The position numbers and the translations under genes are program-made. A stretch of DNA of 64,000 nt, taken from positions 143,782 through 207,781 of the forward strand of contig NZ_JAIVFX010000010.1 in NCBI RefSeq assembly GCF_020829625.1, read 5' to 3'. Under the pieces are notes generated by a model. That model was not told where the DNA came from and did not search any database. It saw nothing but the letters and a program-made list of their open reading frames with translations. This document shows positions 8,177 through 17,307 of this stretch, one piece after another; the first letter of the stretch is position 1, and each line of letters starts with the position of its first letter. This DNA comes from Nostoc sp. XA010. Its GTDB lineage: Bacteria; Cyanobacteriota; Cyanobacteriia; Cyanobacteriales; Nostocaceae.

Positions 8177-8618
8177 AAGTATTTTTTCTCAAAGATAGCA
8201 ATCGTTTTTTGACAGTTTGAAGCTTTAAAATCTGGCTCAGAAAATTCAATATGTGAATAAGCCCCATTGTCAATAATTACTATGAAATTTCATAAGAAAA
8301 TGCTAATTTTATTACCAAAAAATGTTTTGGCAACTGTGGTTTTTATTAAGAGTAAATTCATCGAGTGAATATTAAATATTTAGAGTGTATTAATGTACAC
8401 TAGTACAATGAGAAGAAAATGTTATGACTGTTACTACCTTTAAAACGACTGCGATCGCTGCCTGTAAAATTATTTACACCACTCAGGCTGGGGCGAGAGT
8501 AATTATTAAAATCATCAAAATTAAAATGGCGAATGGAGCATAACTCCATTCGCCAAAAACTATCCTTAAGCCCCTTTCCAAACGTTTATCTTTTATGTAA
8601 CCACAAGCTTTAAGTTAG
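8177..8618. other. Intergenic region between exporter and protease, with a doubtful 39-codon frame
   Basis: An AT-rich leader of the protease gene plus a HIP1 site (GCGATCGC near 8453). A 39-codon plus-strand frame at 8424-8543 (MTVTTFKTTAIAACK...) follows a weak GAGAAG but runs into the terminator stem and matches nothing I recognise. It is recorded here and not called as a gene. Confidence 0.4.
8528..8554 (-). terminator. Intrinsic terminator of the exporter operon
   Basis: Perfect 11-base stem GGCGAATGGAG/CTCCATTCGCC with a 5-base loop, followed on the minus strand by ATTTTAATTTT. It is 65 bases past the ABC transporter stop. Confidence 0.75.
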
Positions 8619-11321
8619 TTAAATATTTGCTTGCTGCCGTTGATATAGTGACCAATACAAACCTTTTTGTTGCAACAATTGTGAGTGAGTACCACGTTCG
8701 GCAATCACGCCTTGCTCCAATACCAAAATCAAATCAGCACGTTTGAGAGGGGCAAAGCGGTGAGCAATTAAAAACACGGTACGATTCGCAGAAATTTTTT
8801 GCAGGTTTTGCAGTACTTGTTGTTCAGTTTCACTATCCAAAGCACTGGTAGCTTCATCCAAAACTAAAATCGGCGCTTGGGAAAGAAATAGCCTTGCAAG
8901 CGCAATACGTTGTCTCTGTCCACCAGATAAAGCGGTACCGCGTTCACCCACATTGGTTTCGTAACCGTAGGGTAATTGACTGATGAAGTCGTGGGCTACT
9001 GCTAGTCTTGCCGCCTCTACTACTTGCTCTGCGGTAATGTCGGGACTACCGAGAGTGATATTTTCCAAAATGGTACCGTTGAATAAAAAGTCTTCTTGGA
9101 GAACTACACTAACTTGTTGCCGCAGTGAGGCTAAATCGGCACTTTTTATATCAAAACCATCAATAAGGATGCGTCCTGATTCAATTTGATAGAGGCGTTG
9201 CAATAGCTTAGACAGAGTACTTTTACCAGAACCGCTACGTCCGACAATGCCAACAAATTGCCCTGGTTCGGCATTGAAAGATATTCCCCGCAGAATTGCT
9301 TCAAAGTTCGGCCGGTAGCGGAAAAATACTTGCTCGAAGGTGACTTGTCCTTTCAAGGGTGGTAAAACTAGACCAGTTCCCAGTTCAGCTTCTGGGGAGA
9401 CGTTGAGAATATCACCAATGCGATCTACAGAAAGTAGCACTTGTTGGAGGGTTTGCCACAACTGTACTAAGCGCAAAAGTGGGCCTGTGACTCTACCAGA
9501 GAGCATTTGAAAGGCAACTAGTTGTCCGATTGTAAGCTTTTGTTCGATGACTAATTTTGCGCCAAACCAGAGAATCAGTATAGTAGACAAATTGGTGAGG
9601 AAGTCACCAATATTGCTGCTGATATTGGAGGTAGTAGAAGCTTTAAAACCTGTGCGAATAAAGCGAGCAAATAAGCCTTCCCAGCGATCGCGGGCTACTG
9701 GTTCGGCTGCATGGGCTTTAACGGAGTGAATTCCGGTGATTGTTTCTACTAAAAACGATTGACTATCGGCACTCCGGTTAAAGGTTTCGTTGAGCCAGTT
9801 ACGCAGGATTGGTGTTGCAACTATCGTTAAAGTTGCAAATAGCGGCAGTACTGCTAAGGCCACAAAGGTGAGCGGGATATTATAGTAAAACATCAATGCT
9901 AGGTACACCACAGCAAAGATGCTATCCAAAATCACAGTTAATGCTGTACCTGTGAGAAACTGACGTATTTGTTCGAGTTCCTGGACTCGTGCTACTGTGT
10001 CTCCGACGCGCCGCGACTCAAAATAAGCTAATGGCAGACGCATCAAATGCCGAAATAGCTGTGCTGATAAACTTAAATCCAGACGACGAGCTGTATGGGT
10101 AAAGATGAATAGGCGCAGAATACCAAGTATGGATTCAAATATGGCTACGAACAAAAGTGCGATCGCCATTACATCGAGAGTCGGCAAACTCTCCTGCACC
10201 ATCACTTTATCAATGACGACTTGCGTAATTAATGGTGTTGTTAACCCCAAAAGCTGTAAGGTAAAAGATGCTAACAATACTTCTGTGAGCAATCCCTTAT
10301 ACTTCAAAACTGCTGGGGTAAACCAACTGAGGTTAAATTTTTCTTGCTGGGATATGAGTTCTACTTGCCACAATCGCCCATCCCAAGATGCTTCAACTAT
10401 CGACTGCGGTAAGCTTTCACAAATGCGATCGGGATTTAGAGGGTTAGCGATAATCAGGCGATCGCCTTTAACTCCATAGGCTACCACCCAAGATGGACTC
10501 TGGGGTGAATCAGAATTCCACAGCAGTAAAGCTGGAAATGACAACTGTCGCAACTCACCCCAACTCACTTGTAACCGCCGCAACACTAACCCTAACTTTT
10601 CTCCTGCTTCCACAACCTGTTTTGGGCGTTGTCCTCTGAGTTGGCGCTGCACCCACTCCAGTTGCACAGAATTTTCTAACTGTTGCGCTACCATTGTTAA
10701 ACAGGCAGCAGCAGTGTTCCAGCTGGCAACAAAAGGATAATTTGAGATGATCAGATTGGCAGCCGGAAGTCCTCTTTGGGGTTGGAGGCTGTGGGGGCTA
10801 GAAGTTCCCTCTGAGGCTGGCGCTAATGAAGGAGTGGAAGAAAAGGAAAATGTGTCTTTCTCTCTCTCCACATTCACTGGTAAAACTTGCCAGAATTCCT
10901 GAATTTGTGGGTTAGAAAATTCTGCCCATAGCGCTGTATGCCAACACACTACTACTACTTCTTTACTAGCAGCTACAGCTTTAAAATCCCCAGATAGCTT
11001 TTGGAAATCACCAAACCAATCCCCCACATCTAGGGCTGCTAAAGGTTTACCAACCCCCTCTTCTCGTAAGCGGACTTTTCCAGCCACAATTAAAAATTGG
11101 TAACCGCCAACATCGTTTGACCAGATTTTCTCTCCAAGACGATACTGACGAGTTTGGGACTCCTTCTCCAATCGGGATTGTTGTTCGGGAGTCAGCCAAC
11201 ATAACGGTGGCTGATTCCAAGGCAAAGAAGCTAGCACTTTTAATCGTAAAGATTCATTATCCAGAATATTTAACTCACTTGTAATTTGACTGTCAGTTTT
11301 TGAATTTTCTCTGCTAGCCAT
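8619..11321 (-). CDS. Type I secretion-type ABC exporter with degenerate C39 domain and cNMP-like N-terminus
   Basis: 900 residues. The N-terminal 150 resemble a cyclic-nucleotide-binding fold (YRLGEKIWSN, FLIVAGKVRL). Residues about 180-300 resemble a C39 peptidase, but the catalytic Cys position reads Thr (NTAAACLTM) and the His position is lost (SPSWVVAYG), so it probably binds and does not cut its substrate, as in HlyB. A six-helix transmembrane domain follows, then a nucleotide-binding domain with Walker A (GRSGSGKST), signature (LSGGQRQRIALAR), Walker B (ILVLDEATSALD) and H-loop (IAHR). It is co-transcribed with the parvulin gene, overlapping it by 52 bases. No membrane-fusion gene adjoins; an HlyD-like gene lies at 28 kb. 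Confidence 0.9.
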   Translation of the reverse strand: MASRENSKTDSQITSELNILDNESLRLKVLASLPWNQPPLCWLTPEQQSRLEKESQTRQYRLGEKIWSNDVGGYQFLIVAGKVRLREEGVGKPLAALDVGDWFGDFQKLSGDFKAVAASKEVVVVCWHTALWAEFSNPQIQEFWQVLPVNVEREKDTFSFSSTPSLAPASEGTSSPHSLQPQRGLPAANLIISNYPFVASWNTAAACLTMVAQQLENSVQLEWVQRQLRGQRPKQVVEAGEKLGLVLRRLQVSWGELRQLSFPALLLWNSDSPQSPSWVVAYGVKGDRLIIANPLNPDRICESLPQSIVEASWDGRLWQVELISQQEKFNLSWFTPAVLKYKGLLTEVLLASFTLQLLGLTTPLITQVVIDKVMVQESLPTLDVMAIALLFVAIFESILGILRLFIFTHTARRLDLSLSAQLFRHLMRLPLAYFESRRVGDTVARVQELEQIRQFLTGTALTVILDSIFAVVYLALMFYYNIPLTFVALAVLPLFATLTIVATPILRNWLNETFNRSADSQSFLVETITGIHSVKAHAAEPVARDRWEGLFARFIRTGFKASTTSNISSNIGDFLTNLSTILILWFGAKLVIEQKLTIGQLVAFQMLSGRVTGPLLRLVQLWQTLQQVLLSVDRIGDILNVSPEAELGTGLVLPPLKGQVTFEQVFFRYRPNFEAILRGISFNAEPGQFVGIVGRSGSGKSTLSKLLQRLYQIESGRILIDGFDIKSADLASLRQQVSVVLQEDFLFNGTILENITLGSPDITAEQVVEAARLAVAHDFISQLPYGYETNVGERGTALSGGQRQRIALARLFLSQAPILVLDEATSALDSETEQQVLQNLQKISANRTVFLIAHRFAPLKRADLILVLEQGVIAERGTHSQLLQQKGLYWSLYQRQQANI

Positions 11322-12052
11322 TTCTCAAACAACTCATTTTGTAGTGCAAGATTCAGTTGAGTATCTTCTAAAGACGCTGGCAGAAATTGTTCTACTCGAA
11401 ACAAACCATAAGGTCCTTCTCCTTGGGGAGAGTCTTTGCCAACGATTTCTATTGGGCCGATCAATTGTCCAGGACTGGCCACATCAATAGCTGCCCGTAA
11501 TATATCCGGCATACTTCCTCGGCTGAGTATTCCCATCATGCCGTTCACAATTCGGTCATCTGAAAGGGAATACTCTTTAGCTAGTTGCTCAAAACTACCT
11601 CCTTCTTCAATTTGGGTTTGTAGTTCGTCTGCCAATTCTCGATTATCAACAACGATCCGAGAAAGTACTACCCGATCCAAAAAAATTTTACGTTCAATAA
11701 AATATTCTGGGACTTTTGCTTGAGTCACTACAGCTTTTAGCTTTTCTAACTTGTAACCAAAAGCTACTGATGTGTGAAAGGTAGCGTAATCTGTGTTGTT
11801 GGCTTTTAACCATTCTTGAAAACTTTGAGGATCAATCAGTTGGTTTTTCAGCCTAAAGTCAATAATTGCTTGTTCAGTTATTGCTGTACCAATCTCAATA
11901 TCGTCTCTTGTTCGGATTTCTTCTTCAATTACGTACTGGCGGAGAATATCTCCAATGAACTGTCCCAATTTTCCAGAGGCTTGCAGGTACTTTACTGCTT
12001 CCTCAATAGAAATTGTTTTGTCATTGATTGTCAAAAATGATAAAGATTCCAT
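11270..12052 (-). CDS. Parvulin-type peptidyl-prolyl isomerase (SurA/PrsA-like)
   Basis: 260 residues. An N-terminal helical chaperone-like part is followed at about 125-225 by a parvulin domain (VVLSRIVVDNRELADELQ, FEQLAKEYSLSDD, GPIEIVGKDSPQGEGPYGLFRVE). No signal peptide is present, so it likely acts in the cytoplasm, perhaps on the substrate of the ABC exporter whose gene it overlaps by 52 bases. Cyanobacterial HlyB-like exporters often have such a parvulin neighbour. Translational coupling is likely. Confidence 0.85.
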   Translation of the reverse strand: MESLSFLTINDKTISIEEAVKYLQASGKLGQFIGDILRQYVIEEEIRTRDDIEIGTAITEQAIIDFRLKNQLIDPQSFQEWLKANNTDYATFHTSVAFGYKLEKLKAVVTQAKVPEYFIERKIFLDRVVLSRIVVDNRELADELQTQIEEGGSFEQLAKEYSLSDDRIVNGMMGILSRGSMPDILRAAIDVASPGQLIGPIEIVGKDSPQGEGPYGLFRVEQFLPASLEDTQLNLALQNELFEKWLAEKIQKLTVKLQVS

Positions 12053-12601
12053 GAAATAACTATGTGAAAATGGTTAAGCACTTATAAGACTTTTAAATTA
12101 AATCATATAGAAAGTATTGGGTCATTGATGATTAAATATGATGAAGATTTTATGAACTAATTACATCTAAATGGTCAAAAAATTATATAACTAGTAAATA
12201 AAATAATTTCCCATAATTAGTTTTACGGTCTAGTAGAGATAGAACAGGATTTAAAATATCATTTATAAGCCAAAATATGTTGTGTAACCAAATCTTTATA
12301 AATTCAGAGAGAGCATTGAAGTTACATAAAAGCAGGACTTGAGCCGCTTACCCTTTGGGTGACGCTCCGAAGACAGTTAGTCGCTTATGGGGGAAACCCC
12401 CTTGCGCTCTAGCCTCTCTTTTTGGAGAAAGACCGCGCTAACTCACTACAAGCTAATCGTTCTGGAAATATGATGATTAGTTTAGATAGGCGAAAATAAA
12501 GTAAAACATATTAAGAATAGTTTATTGCCAGTTGCTTACATAACCAAAGTTGTAGCAACTGAAGGCGGAACCTTAATAAGTAATCCTTTATTCTCACCTG
12601 T
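12053..12601. other. Intergenic region with interspersed repeat material
   Basis: AT-rich to about 12330, then a GC-richer patch at 12340-12450 that includes GGGGGAAACCCCC (12389-12401) and TGCGCTCTAGCC-type sequence, typical of non-coding interspersed repeats in Nostoc genomes. The start of this region should hold the promoter of the PPIase-ABC operon. I find no gene; a plus-strand frame here is a shadow of the DUF92 gene. Confidence 0.45.
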
Positions 12602-13399
12602 CTACTTAATTATACTTATCCATGTCCAGGCGAGTAGCACAGCCGCGATCGCACCGATTAATGTATTAACAATGTTTACGACCTCATTAGTCAGCCAAGT
12701 ATACTTAGATTGCAATGTTGCTCCAATCACACTTTCTAAGTTAGTGGCAATAAATGCTGCGAGTACACACCAAGCTACTCCTAATAGATCAATTAACCCA
12801 ACTCCCCAACCAACAAATGCGATCGCTACAGAAGCCACAATTCCAGCTAAAGTCCCTTCCAAGCTTACCGCTCCTTCTGTACCGCGAGGCACTGGTTTGA
12901 GTGTAGTAATTAGAAAGGTGCTTTTACCATAGGCTTTACCGACTTCACTAGCAGTAGTGTCAGCTAGCTTGGTGCTGAAACTTGCTACATAGGCTAACAA
13001 TAATAGGGACTGGGGATTGGGGATTAAAGATTGGGAACTAGGTACAATAAATCCTGAATTTATTATCCCTACTCCCAAAGCACACAGCGCCCCAGTCAAA
13101 GCCGAACCCCAAACATTTTCTGGGCCTCTTGCCCCAGAACGCTTTTCGGCAATTCCTTCAGCCTCCTTCTGCGCCATTCCGATGCGGGTAACGCCAGAAC
13201 CAACGAGAAAATAGAACATTACTACTGCATATCCTTGCCAGCCCAGAGTTACCCAAATTAGGATGGCTAGAAACCAGGCGTGGAATAATCCAGCAGGGGT
13301 AAGCAGCTTTTTCGGAGCAATCCAAGCTAAACCCAATAGAATTGTGTTTAATCCTACCGCCACGAACCAGGGATTAACAGAATCAATTAAGGATGACAT
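12602..13399 (-). CDS. DUF92/TIGR00297 membrane protein, phytyl-phosphate kinase (VTE6)-like
   Basis: 265 residues from ATG at 13399; an in-frame TTG lies six bases earlier. About six transmembrane helices. The family signatures PAGLFHAWFLAILIW, KRSGARGPENVWGSALTGA and KLADTTASEVGKAYGK are present. Characterised relatives phosphorylate phytyl phosphate to phytyl diphosphate, feeding tocopherol and phylloquinone synthesis from chlorophyll breakdown. Residues about 115-134 (VPSSQSLIPNPQSLL region) come from a heptamer-type repeat (GGGGATT units at 13010-13050) inserted in frame into a loop. Confidence 0.8.
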   Translation of the reverse strand: MSSLIDSVNPWFVAVGLNTILLGLAWIAPKKLLTPAGLFHAWFLAILIWVTLGWQGYAVVMFYFLVGSGVTRIGMAQKEAEGIAEKRSGARGPENVWGSALTGALCALGVGIINSGFIVPSSQSLIPNPQSLLLLAYVASFSTKLADTTASEVGKAYGKSTFLITTLKPVPRGTEGAVSLEGTLAGIVASVAIAFVGWGVGLIDLLGVAWCVLAAFIATNLESVIGATLQSKYTWLTNEVVNIVNTLIGAIAAVLLAWTWISIIK

Positions 13400-13405
13400 C
13401 AGCAA

Positions 13406-13827
13406 TTAATCAATGAGTAATTTTGTCTGAATATCAACAGAATAACTAATTTGTTACCCCTAGCGCTTAATTTATGACACCTCCGCAGCTAAAGTAATTA
13501 TTTGTATTATTAACTAAATTTCGTAGACATCACCCTGAAACCTGAGTGTAAAACAACAAACAATGTCCTAGATATACACTGCAATATTGACTAAAGAACG
13601 TGGATTAAACAAAATGCAAAACTTCTATTTAGTTGAGTGGACTCTTCGAGCGGGTAACATACTCAAAGCAATTTCTAGACTGAAGTGGTACTCAGTCCCC
13701 AATCTTATTCATAAGGATAAAGGATATAAGTTAATGCCAATTAAAACTGTGTTCAAGTTGACCACAATCAATATTTAACAGCATAAATTATAGATAGTAT
13801 CAACTATTAGTCTTTTCCACACAAGCT
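13406..13827. other. Intergenic region, possibly with a 55-63-codon frame
   Basis: A plus-strand frame at 13587-13778 (internal ATG at 13614, MQNFYLVEWTLRAG...) has no Shine-Dalgarno sequence and no recognisable domain. I consider it unlikely to be a gene. The remainder is AT-rich and would hold the promoter of the VOC gene. Confidence 0.35.
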
Positions 13828-14259
13828 ATGAGCCAAACTTTATTCCATCTTGCTTTCCCTGTAACTGACATTTCCCAAACAAAAGCATATTACGTGGATG
13901 GCTTGGGCTGTATTCCTGGCCGTGAAAACCATCACGCCCTGATTCTTAATCTCTACGGTCATCAACTAGTGGCTCACGTCACCAAAGAACCCTTGACACC
14001 GCAACACAGTATATATCCTAGACACTTTGGGCTAATTTTTACCCAAGAACGTGACTGGCAAGACTTATTAGAAAGGGCACAACAACAACAGCTACTTTTT
14101 CGTGAGGAAACCAAGAACCGCTTTGTTGGCTCTCCTCTTGAGCATCGCACTTTCTTTTTAGAAGATCCCTTTTATAACCTCATGGAGTTCAAGTATTATC
14201 GTCACCCAGAGGCGATTTTTGGGAGTTACGAACATACGCAAATTGGGGATAGGACTTAA
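13828..14259 (+). CDS. VOC-superfamily (glyoxalase/dioxygenase-fold) protein
   Basis: 143 residues with the two-module VOC pattern: FHLAFPVTDISQTKAYYVDGLG at the start (beta-alpha-beta with His7 as a candidate metal ligand), then HFGLIF in the centre and FFLEDPFYNLMEFKYY near the end, where Glu in MEFK is a usual metal ligand. Members bind a divalent metal and act as lyases, dioxygenases or binding proteins; the substrate cannot be inferred. It stands alone, ending 44 bases before the convergent lipase gene. Confidence 0.8.
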   Translation: MSQTLFHLAFPVTDISQTKAYYVDGLGCIPGRENHHALILNLYGHQLVAHVTKEPLTPQHSIYPRHFGLIFTQERDWQDLLERAQQQQLLFREETKNRFVGSPLEHRTFFLEDPFYNLMEFKYYRHPEAIFGSYEHTQIGDRT

Positions 14260-14302
14260 GAATTAAAAATTAAAAATTAAAAATGTGTAACAAGCATCCT
14301 GG

Positions 14303-14938
14303 CTACTGACTGGATCCTTTTTTAAGTAAGGGCAGCTCAATAGGCTCTACTAAAGCTGCTTTTACTACTGCTAAACTCCTGGGGTCTGTTAGCATCCAAG
14401 GGTGTAGAGCAACTGGTACTATTACTTCGCGTCCTACGGACATTTGTGAACTATTCGCTGGGACAATCATCAAATCATAAGGTGTCCAGATAGATGTAAA
14501 GTTTAGCTGTTTTAACATCTCAGCATCAGAATTTAAATCCTTAAGAAAAATACTCTCGGGGCGCATTTGTACGCAACCAGGACGCCAGGAACCATAAGCA
14601 ACTACAGTTCCATTATGGGGCGAAGATATTGTGATAAATCGCTGAATGCGCTTAATTCCTCCCAATCGCTGGACATAGTAACGGCTGACAATTCCTCCCA
14701 TGCTGAAGCCTACTAAATCCAGACATTGTTCTGGTGCAAAGGTGGCTGTAACATAATCTGCTACTTGCTTTGCCAACTTATCAAGACCCACATTACCATT
14801 GTTAGGTACGAGATCCAGGGAATATACAGACCAACCCTGTAATACTAAGTGAACCGCCATTTTCTGGAAAACTGCCCTCGTATCGTCAATGCCGTGTATT
14901 AACAAAACGGGATTTCGTTGTTGATTTTCTATGTTCAT
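14303..14938 (-). CDS. Alpha/beta-hydrolase lipase/esterase
   Basis: 211 residues. An oxyanion-hole segment (VLLIHGIDDTR) and nucleophile elbow (LVGFSMGGIVSRYYV, Ser in GFSMGG) match bacterial triacylglycerol lipases of the EstA/LipA type. ISSPHNGT is another lipase-class motif. A late His (VPVALHPWML) can complete the triad. No signal peptide, so probably cytoplasmic. It is short for the family, without a lid domain. Confidence 0.8.
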   Translation of the reverse strand: MNIENQQRNPVLLIHGIDDTRAVFQKMAVHLVLQGWSVYSLDLVPNNGNVGLDKLAKQVADYVTATFAPEQCLDLVGFSMGGIVSRYYVQRLGGIKRIQRFITISSPHNGTVVAYGSWRPGCVQMRPESIFLKDLNSDAEMLKQLNFTSIWTPYDLMIVPANSSQMSVGREVIVPVALHPWMLTDPRSLAVVKAALVEPIELPLLKKGSSQ

Positions 14939-15447
14939 TTACAAAATCTGGCTGAATTAAGGGGTATATTTCACTTTTGTAGGTACATACTGCTCTACAA
15001 ACTGAAGCTGTTGCTTTTCGGATTCTTTAAATATTTTTACAAAACTGAAATACTTCCAAAGATAGTTAGTATAAAATTTAACTAATTAATCTCACCATCT
15101 GCCAACAGGCTATGACACTCCCCCCACTGGTTGAAAGTAAAGCGTTTACTTTTTTCCAATCAGTAATTTTCAAACAAATAAATGTTAAATTTTGTAAAGC
15201 CAGGTTTCAGAATCTTGCTCTTAGTTACAGTAAAATTTAATAATTAGTTCTCGGTGTATACAGGTCGCAAGTGCTTGCAAAAGAACATTTGCCCTATAGT
15301 TTTACTACAATGTTGATTAAGGACAAACCTATAAGGGTTGTCACCAGAATGGGGTGACGCAAAGTAAAAAATGTAACATTTAGTCGTAATTTTTAACAAT
15401 TACGGTCGAGTTTCAAATATAAAAGGTAAAAGGCAGGAGTAATTGTA
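14939..15447. promoter_or_regulatory. Intergenic region with long structured leader of the 15448 gene
   Basis: A T-tailed hairpin (AAAGTAAA/TTTACTTTTTT, about 15136-15156) could end a short plus-strand transcript. Nearer the gene are two further hairpins: GTCACC/GGTGAC at 15338-15357 and CGTAATT/AATTACG near 15384-15403. A Shine-Dalgarno AGGAG lies at about 15436-15440 before the ATG at 15448. No protein gene is seen. The leader may carry regulation, but no known riboswitch class is recognised. Confidence 0.4.
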
Positions 15448-15984
15448 ATGGATTTTATCAAAAAGTTAATTTCAGGTATTTTGGATTTCGTTACCGGACT
15501 GTTACGAGGAAAGAAGAAAAGCAACGGCTACTTCTTGGAATTGGACGAAGCCAAAGATGCTGCTCAAGAAGTAGCATCAAACGCAAAGAAAGTAGCAGAG
15601 ACAGTTGTATCGAATGTTAAGAAAGTAACGGCAACAGAAGCACCAGAAGCGCCAGAAGCATCCAAGCCAGCTTTATTGAACGGAACAAAAACCGCCGCAG
15701 CTAAGGGTAAGGAAAAACCAGTAGCTAAGGGTAAGGAAAAATCAGCTAAAAATCCCAAACCACCTGATGTTACGCTTGTCCAGACTGCTGAGGGTCTTAA
15801 AGTTGAACCTGGCAAAAATGCAAAAGCCGCAGCAGCCAAAGTCCTCAAAGAGGAGCCAAAAGAAACTACCTTTGCGCCTAAATATCTCGCTCCTTCGGCT
15901 ACTAGCTCTAATGGCCGTCGCCGTCCAGGGGCAAATATGAGCGCTTACCTAGACATGGCACGTCAGGTTAAAACCCCTGGTTAA
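15448..15984 (+). CDS. Conserved-looking Lys/Ala-rich protein of unknown function
   Basis: 178 residues. The N-terminus (MDFIKKLISGILDFVTGLLRG) could form an amphipathic, membrane-surface helix. Residues 30-65 are a charged helix (EAKDAAQEVASNAKKVAET), 66-135 a low-complexity Ala/Lys/Pro/Glu segment with two KGKEK units, and the end has a more specific motif (FAPKYLAPS, RRRPGANMSAYLDMARQVK). I do not recognise the family. A good Shine-Dalgarno sequence, a long leader and a strong terminator suggest a well-expressed single gene. A structural or scaffold role at a membrane is possible but unproven. Confidence 0.7.
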   Translation: MDFIKKLISGILDFVTGLLRGKKKSNGYFLELDEAKDAAQEVASNAKKVAETVVSNVKKVTATEAPEAPEASKPALLNGTKTAAAKGKEKPVAKGKEKSAKNPKPPDVTLVQTAEGLKVEPGKNAKAAAAKVLKEEPKETTFAPKYLAPSATSSNGRRRPGANMSAYLDMARQVKTPG

Positions 15985-15989
15985 ATCAT

Positions 15990-16012
15990 AGAGACGCAAA
16001 ATTTTGCGTCTC
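15990..16012 (+). terminator. Intrinsic terminator after the Lys/Ala-rich protein gene
   Basis: AGAGACGCAAAA/TTTTGCGTCTCT palindrome followed by TTCGTGT, 6 bases past the stop codon. It may work in both directions. Confidence 0.7.
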
Positions 16013-16173
16013 TTTCGTGTCTATCTACTACCGATGAGTTAAGTGTGAATACGCAATATTAAGACAAGTTTACCAGTTGTAGATGGGGGAACTCTCCAAA
16101 GTAGGAGCGATCGCTTAATTTTCTCCACTACAACTGCATTTTTTAGGGTTGGTTAGATAGTTTATTTGTATAA

Positions 16174-17247
16174 CTAATTGGCATCTTTAACAAATACCAA
16201 TCCACTATATAAATGAAAAGCTGAGTCCCAATTAGTCTCTTCTCTACGCAACAAATCAATGTGAGACTTGATATAACTCAGCATTTCTGTTTGATCTAAT
16301 GTTGTATCTGCAAAAGATGTGAAATCTGACCAGATTTGGACTTGAGGTAGTTGCTGGTTAATCCAACTCGATAAACTATTCCAATTAATTCTGATTGTAT
16401 TTTGGCTAGCTTGGGGAATAATTTCTAAACCTTGTTGAAATTCATAGCCATTATCATAAAATCGGAGAATGCAACGTCTACCAGGTATGTGTAAATCACA
16501 AAACTGAGCATAGTCTTGTGTTTGAGTTTTCCGTTCTAGTTTACCGCGCACATCACGATCTACTACTTCCTCAAAAATGGGCAACAGTCCCACTACTCTT
16601 GCTGTAACTTCTGACCAATCAAAGGTGAGAGAACCTAGTTGATTTGTCTCATTACGGCAAACAACAGTAGCTTGTGGAGTAGATTCTTGGAAATATTTGA
16701 CTTGATAAACTTGAATTTGCTGAATTTGAGCTATTGTTGCCCAAAAGCAAGGAATGCCAGCCTGCTGTAACTGTTTCCCGTAAAATTTTAGTTCTCCTAC
16801 TTGGCCAGTGCGGTACAATCTCCAGCCACGACTTGGCAGTAATAGTCGTGCAGTGTAAGGGTCTAGCTGCATAATTTGGGCAAATTTTCGAGAAGCTTCT
16901 GTTTTGAGTTCGTTACTGAGTGGCTCTAAAACTAGTACGCCAAGTTCGGTGTTATTCGCTTCGGCTGTTGCTTGGGAAATAGCTCTTTGTCTTTCTTCTA
17001 GTTCGATTTCTTGTAGCCGTTGCAAACTTTGACGTGTGAGGGTCACTATTCTACTATTCCTCGTATCTCGCAGCAGTTGCCGATAAACTTTTTCCGCATC
17101 CTGGAGCTTTCCAGATACTTCATGCAGCCGACCGAGATAAAATTGTACCCAAGGATGTTCTGGCGATTCTACTAGCAGCTGTTTGAGTAATTTAGCAGCT
17201 GTTTGATAATCTTTATGCTCAAAGGCGATCGCAACTTGCTCAATCAT
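16174..17247 (-). CDS. TPR-containing cyanobacterial protein
   Basis: 357 residues. Residues 1-70 hold about two tetratricopeptide repeats (DYQTAAKLLKQLLVESPEHPWVQ, then LGRLHEVSGKLQDAEKVYRQLL). Residues 75-105 are a charged helix. The rest (VLVLEPLSNELKTEASRKFAQ, LLPSRGWRLYRTGQVGELKFYG) is a cyanobacterial domain I cannot name; the latter piece resembles a vesicle/SPOR-like binding module only loosely. It lies 60 bases downstream of rsmE on the same strand and may be the last gene of a Uma2-rsmE-TPR unit. A protein-interaction role is likely. Confidence 0.75.
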   Translation of the reverse strand: MIEQVAIAFEHKDYQTAAKLLKQLLVESPEHPWVQFYLGRLHEVSGKLQDAEKVYRQLLRDTRNSRIVTLTRQSLQRLQEIELEERQRAISQATAEANNTELGVLVLEPLSNELKTEASRKFAQIMQLDPYTARLLLPSRGWRLYRTGQVGELKFYGKQLQQAGIPCFWATIAQIQQIQVYQVKYFQESTPQATVVCRNETNQLGSLTFDWSEVTARVVGLLPIFEEVVDRDVRGKLERKTQTQDYAQFCDLHIPGRRCILRFYDNGYEFQQGLEIIPQASQNTIRINWNSLSSWINQQLPQVQIWSDFTSFADTTLDQTEMLSYIKSHIDLLRREETNWDSAFHLYSGLVFVKDAN

Positions 17248-17307
17248 GTTTCAATCCACTGGATCAATGTCTCGCGCAAAATCATTTTTGCGTGAGCTAT
17301 AAATCAT

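Noticed and set aside
8424..8543. 39-codon gene upstream of the protease
   Set aside because: Weak ribosome-binding site, ends inside a terminator stem, no known family.
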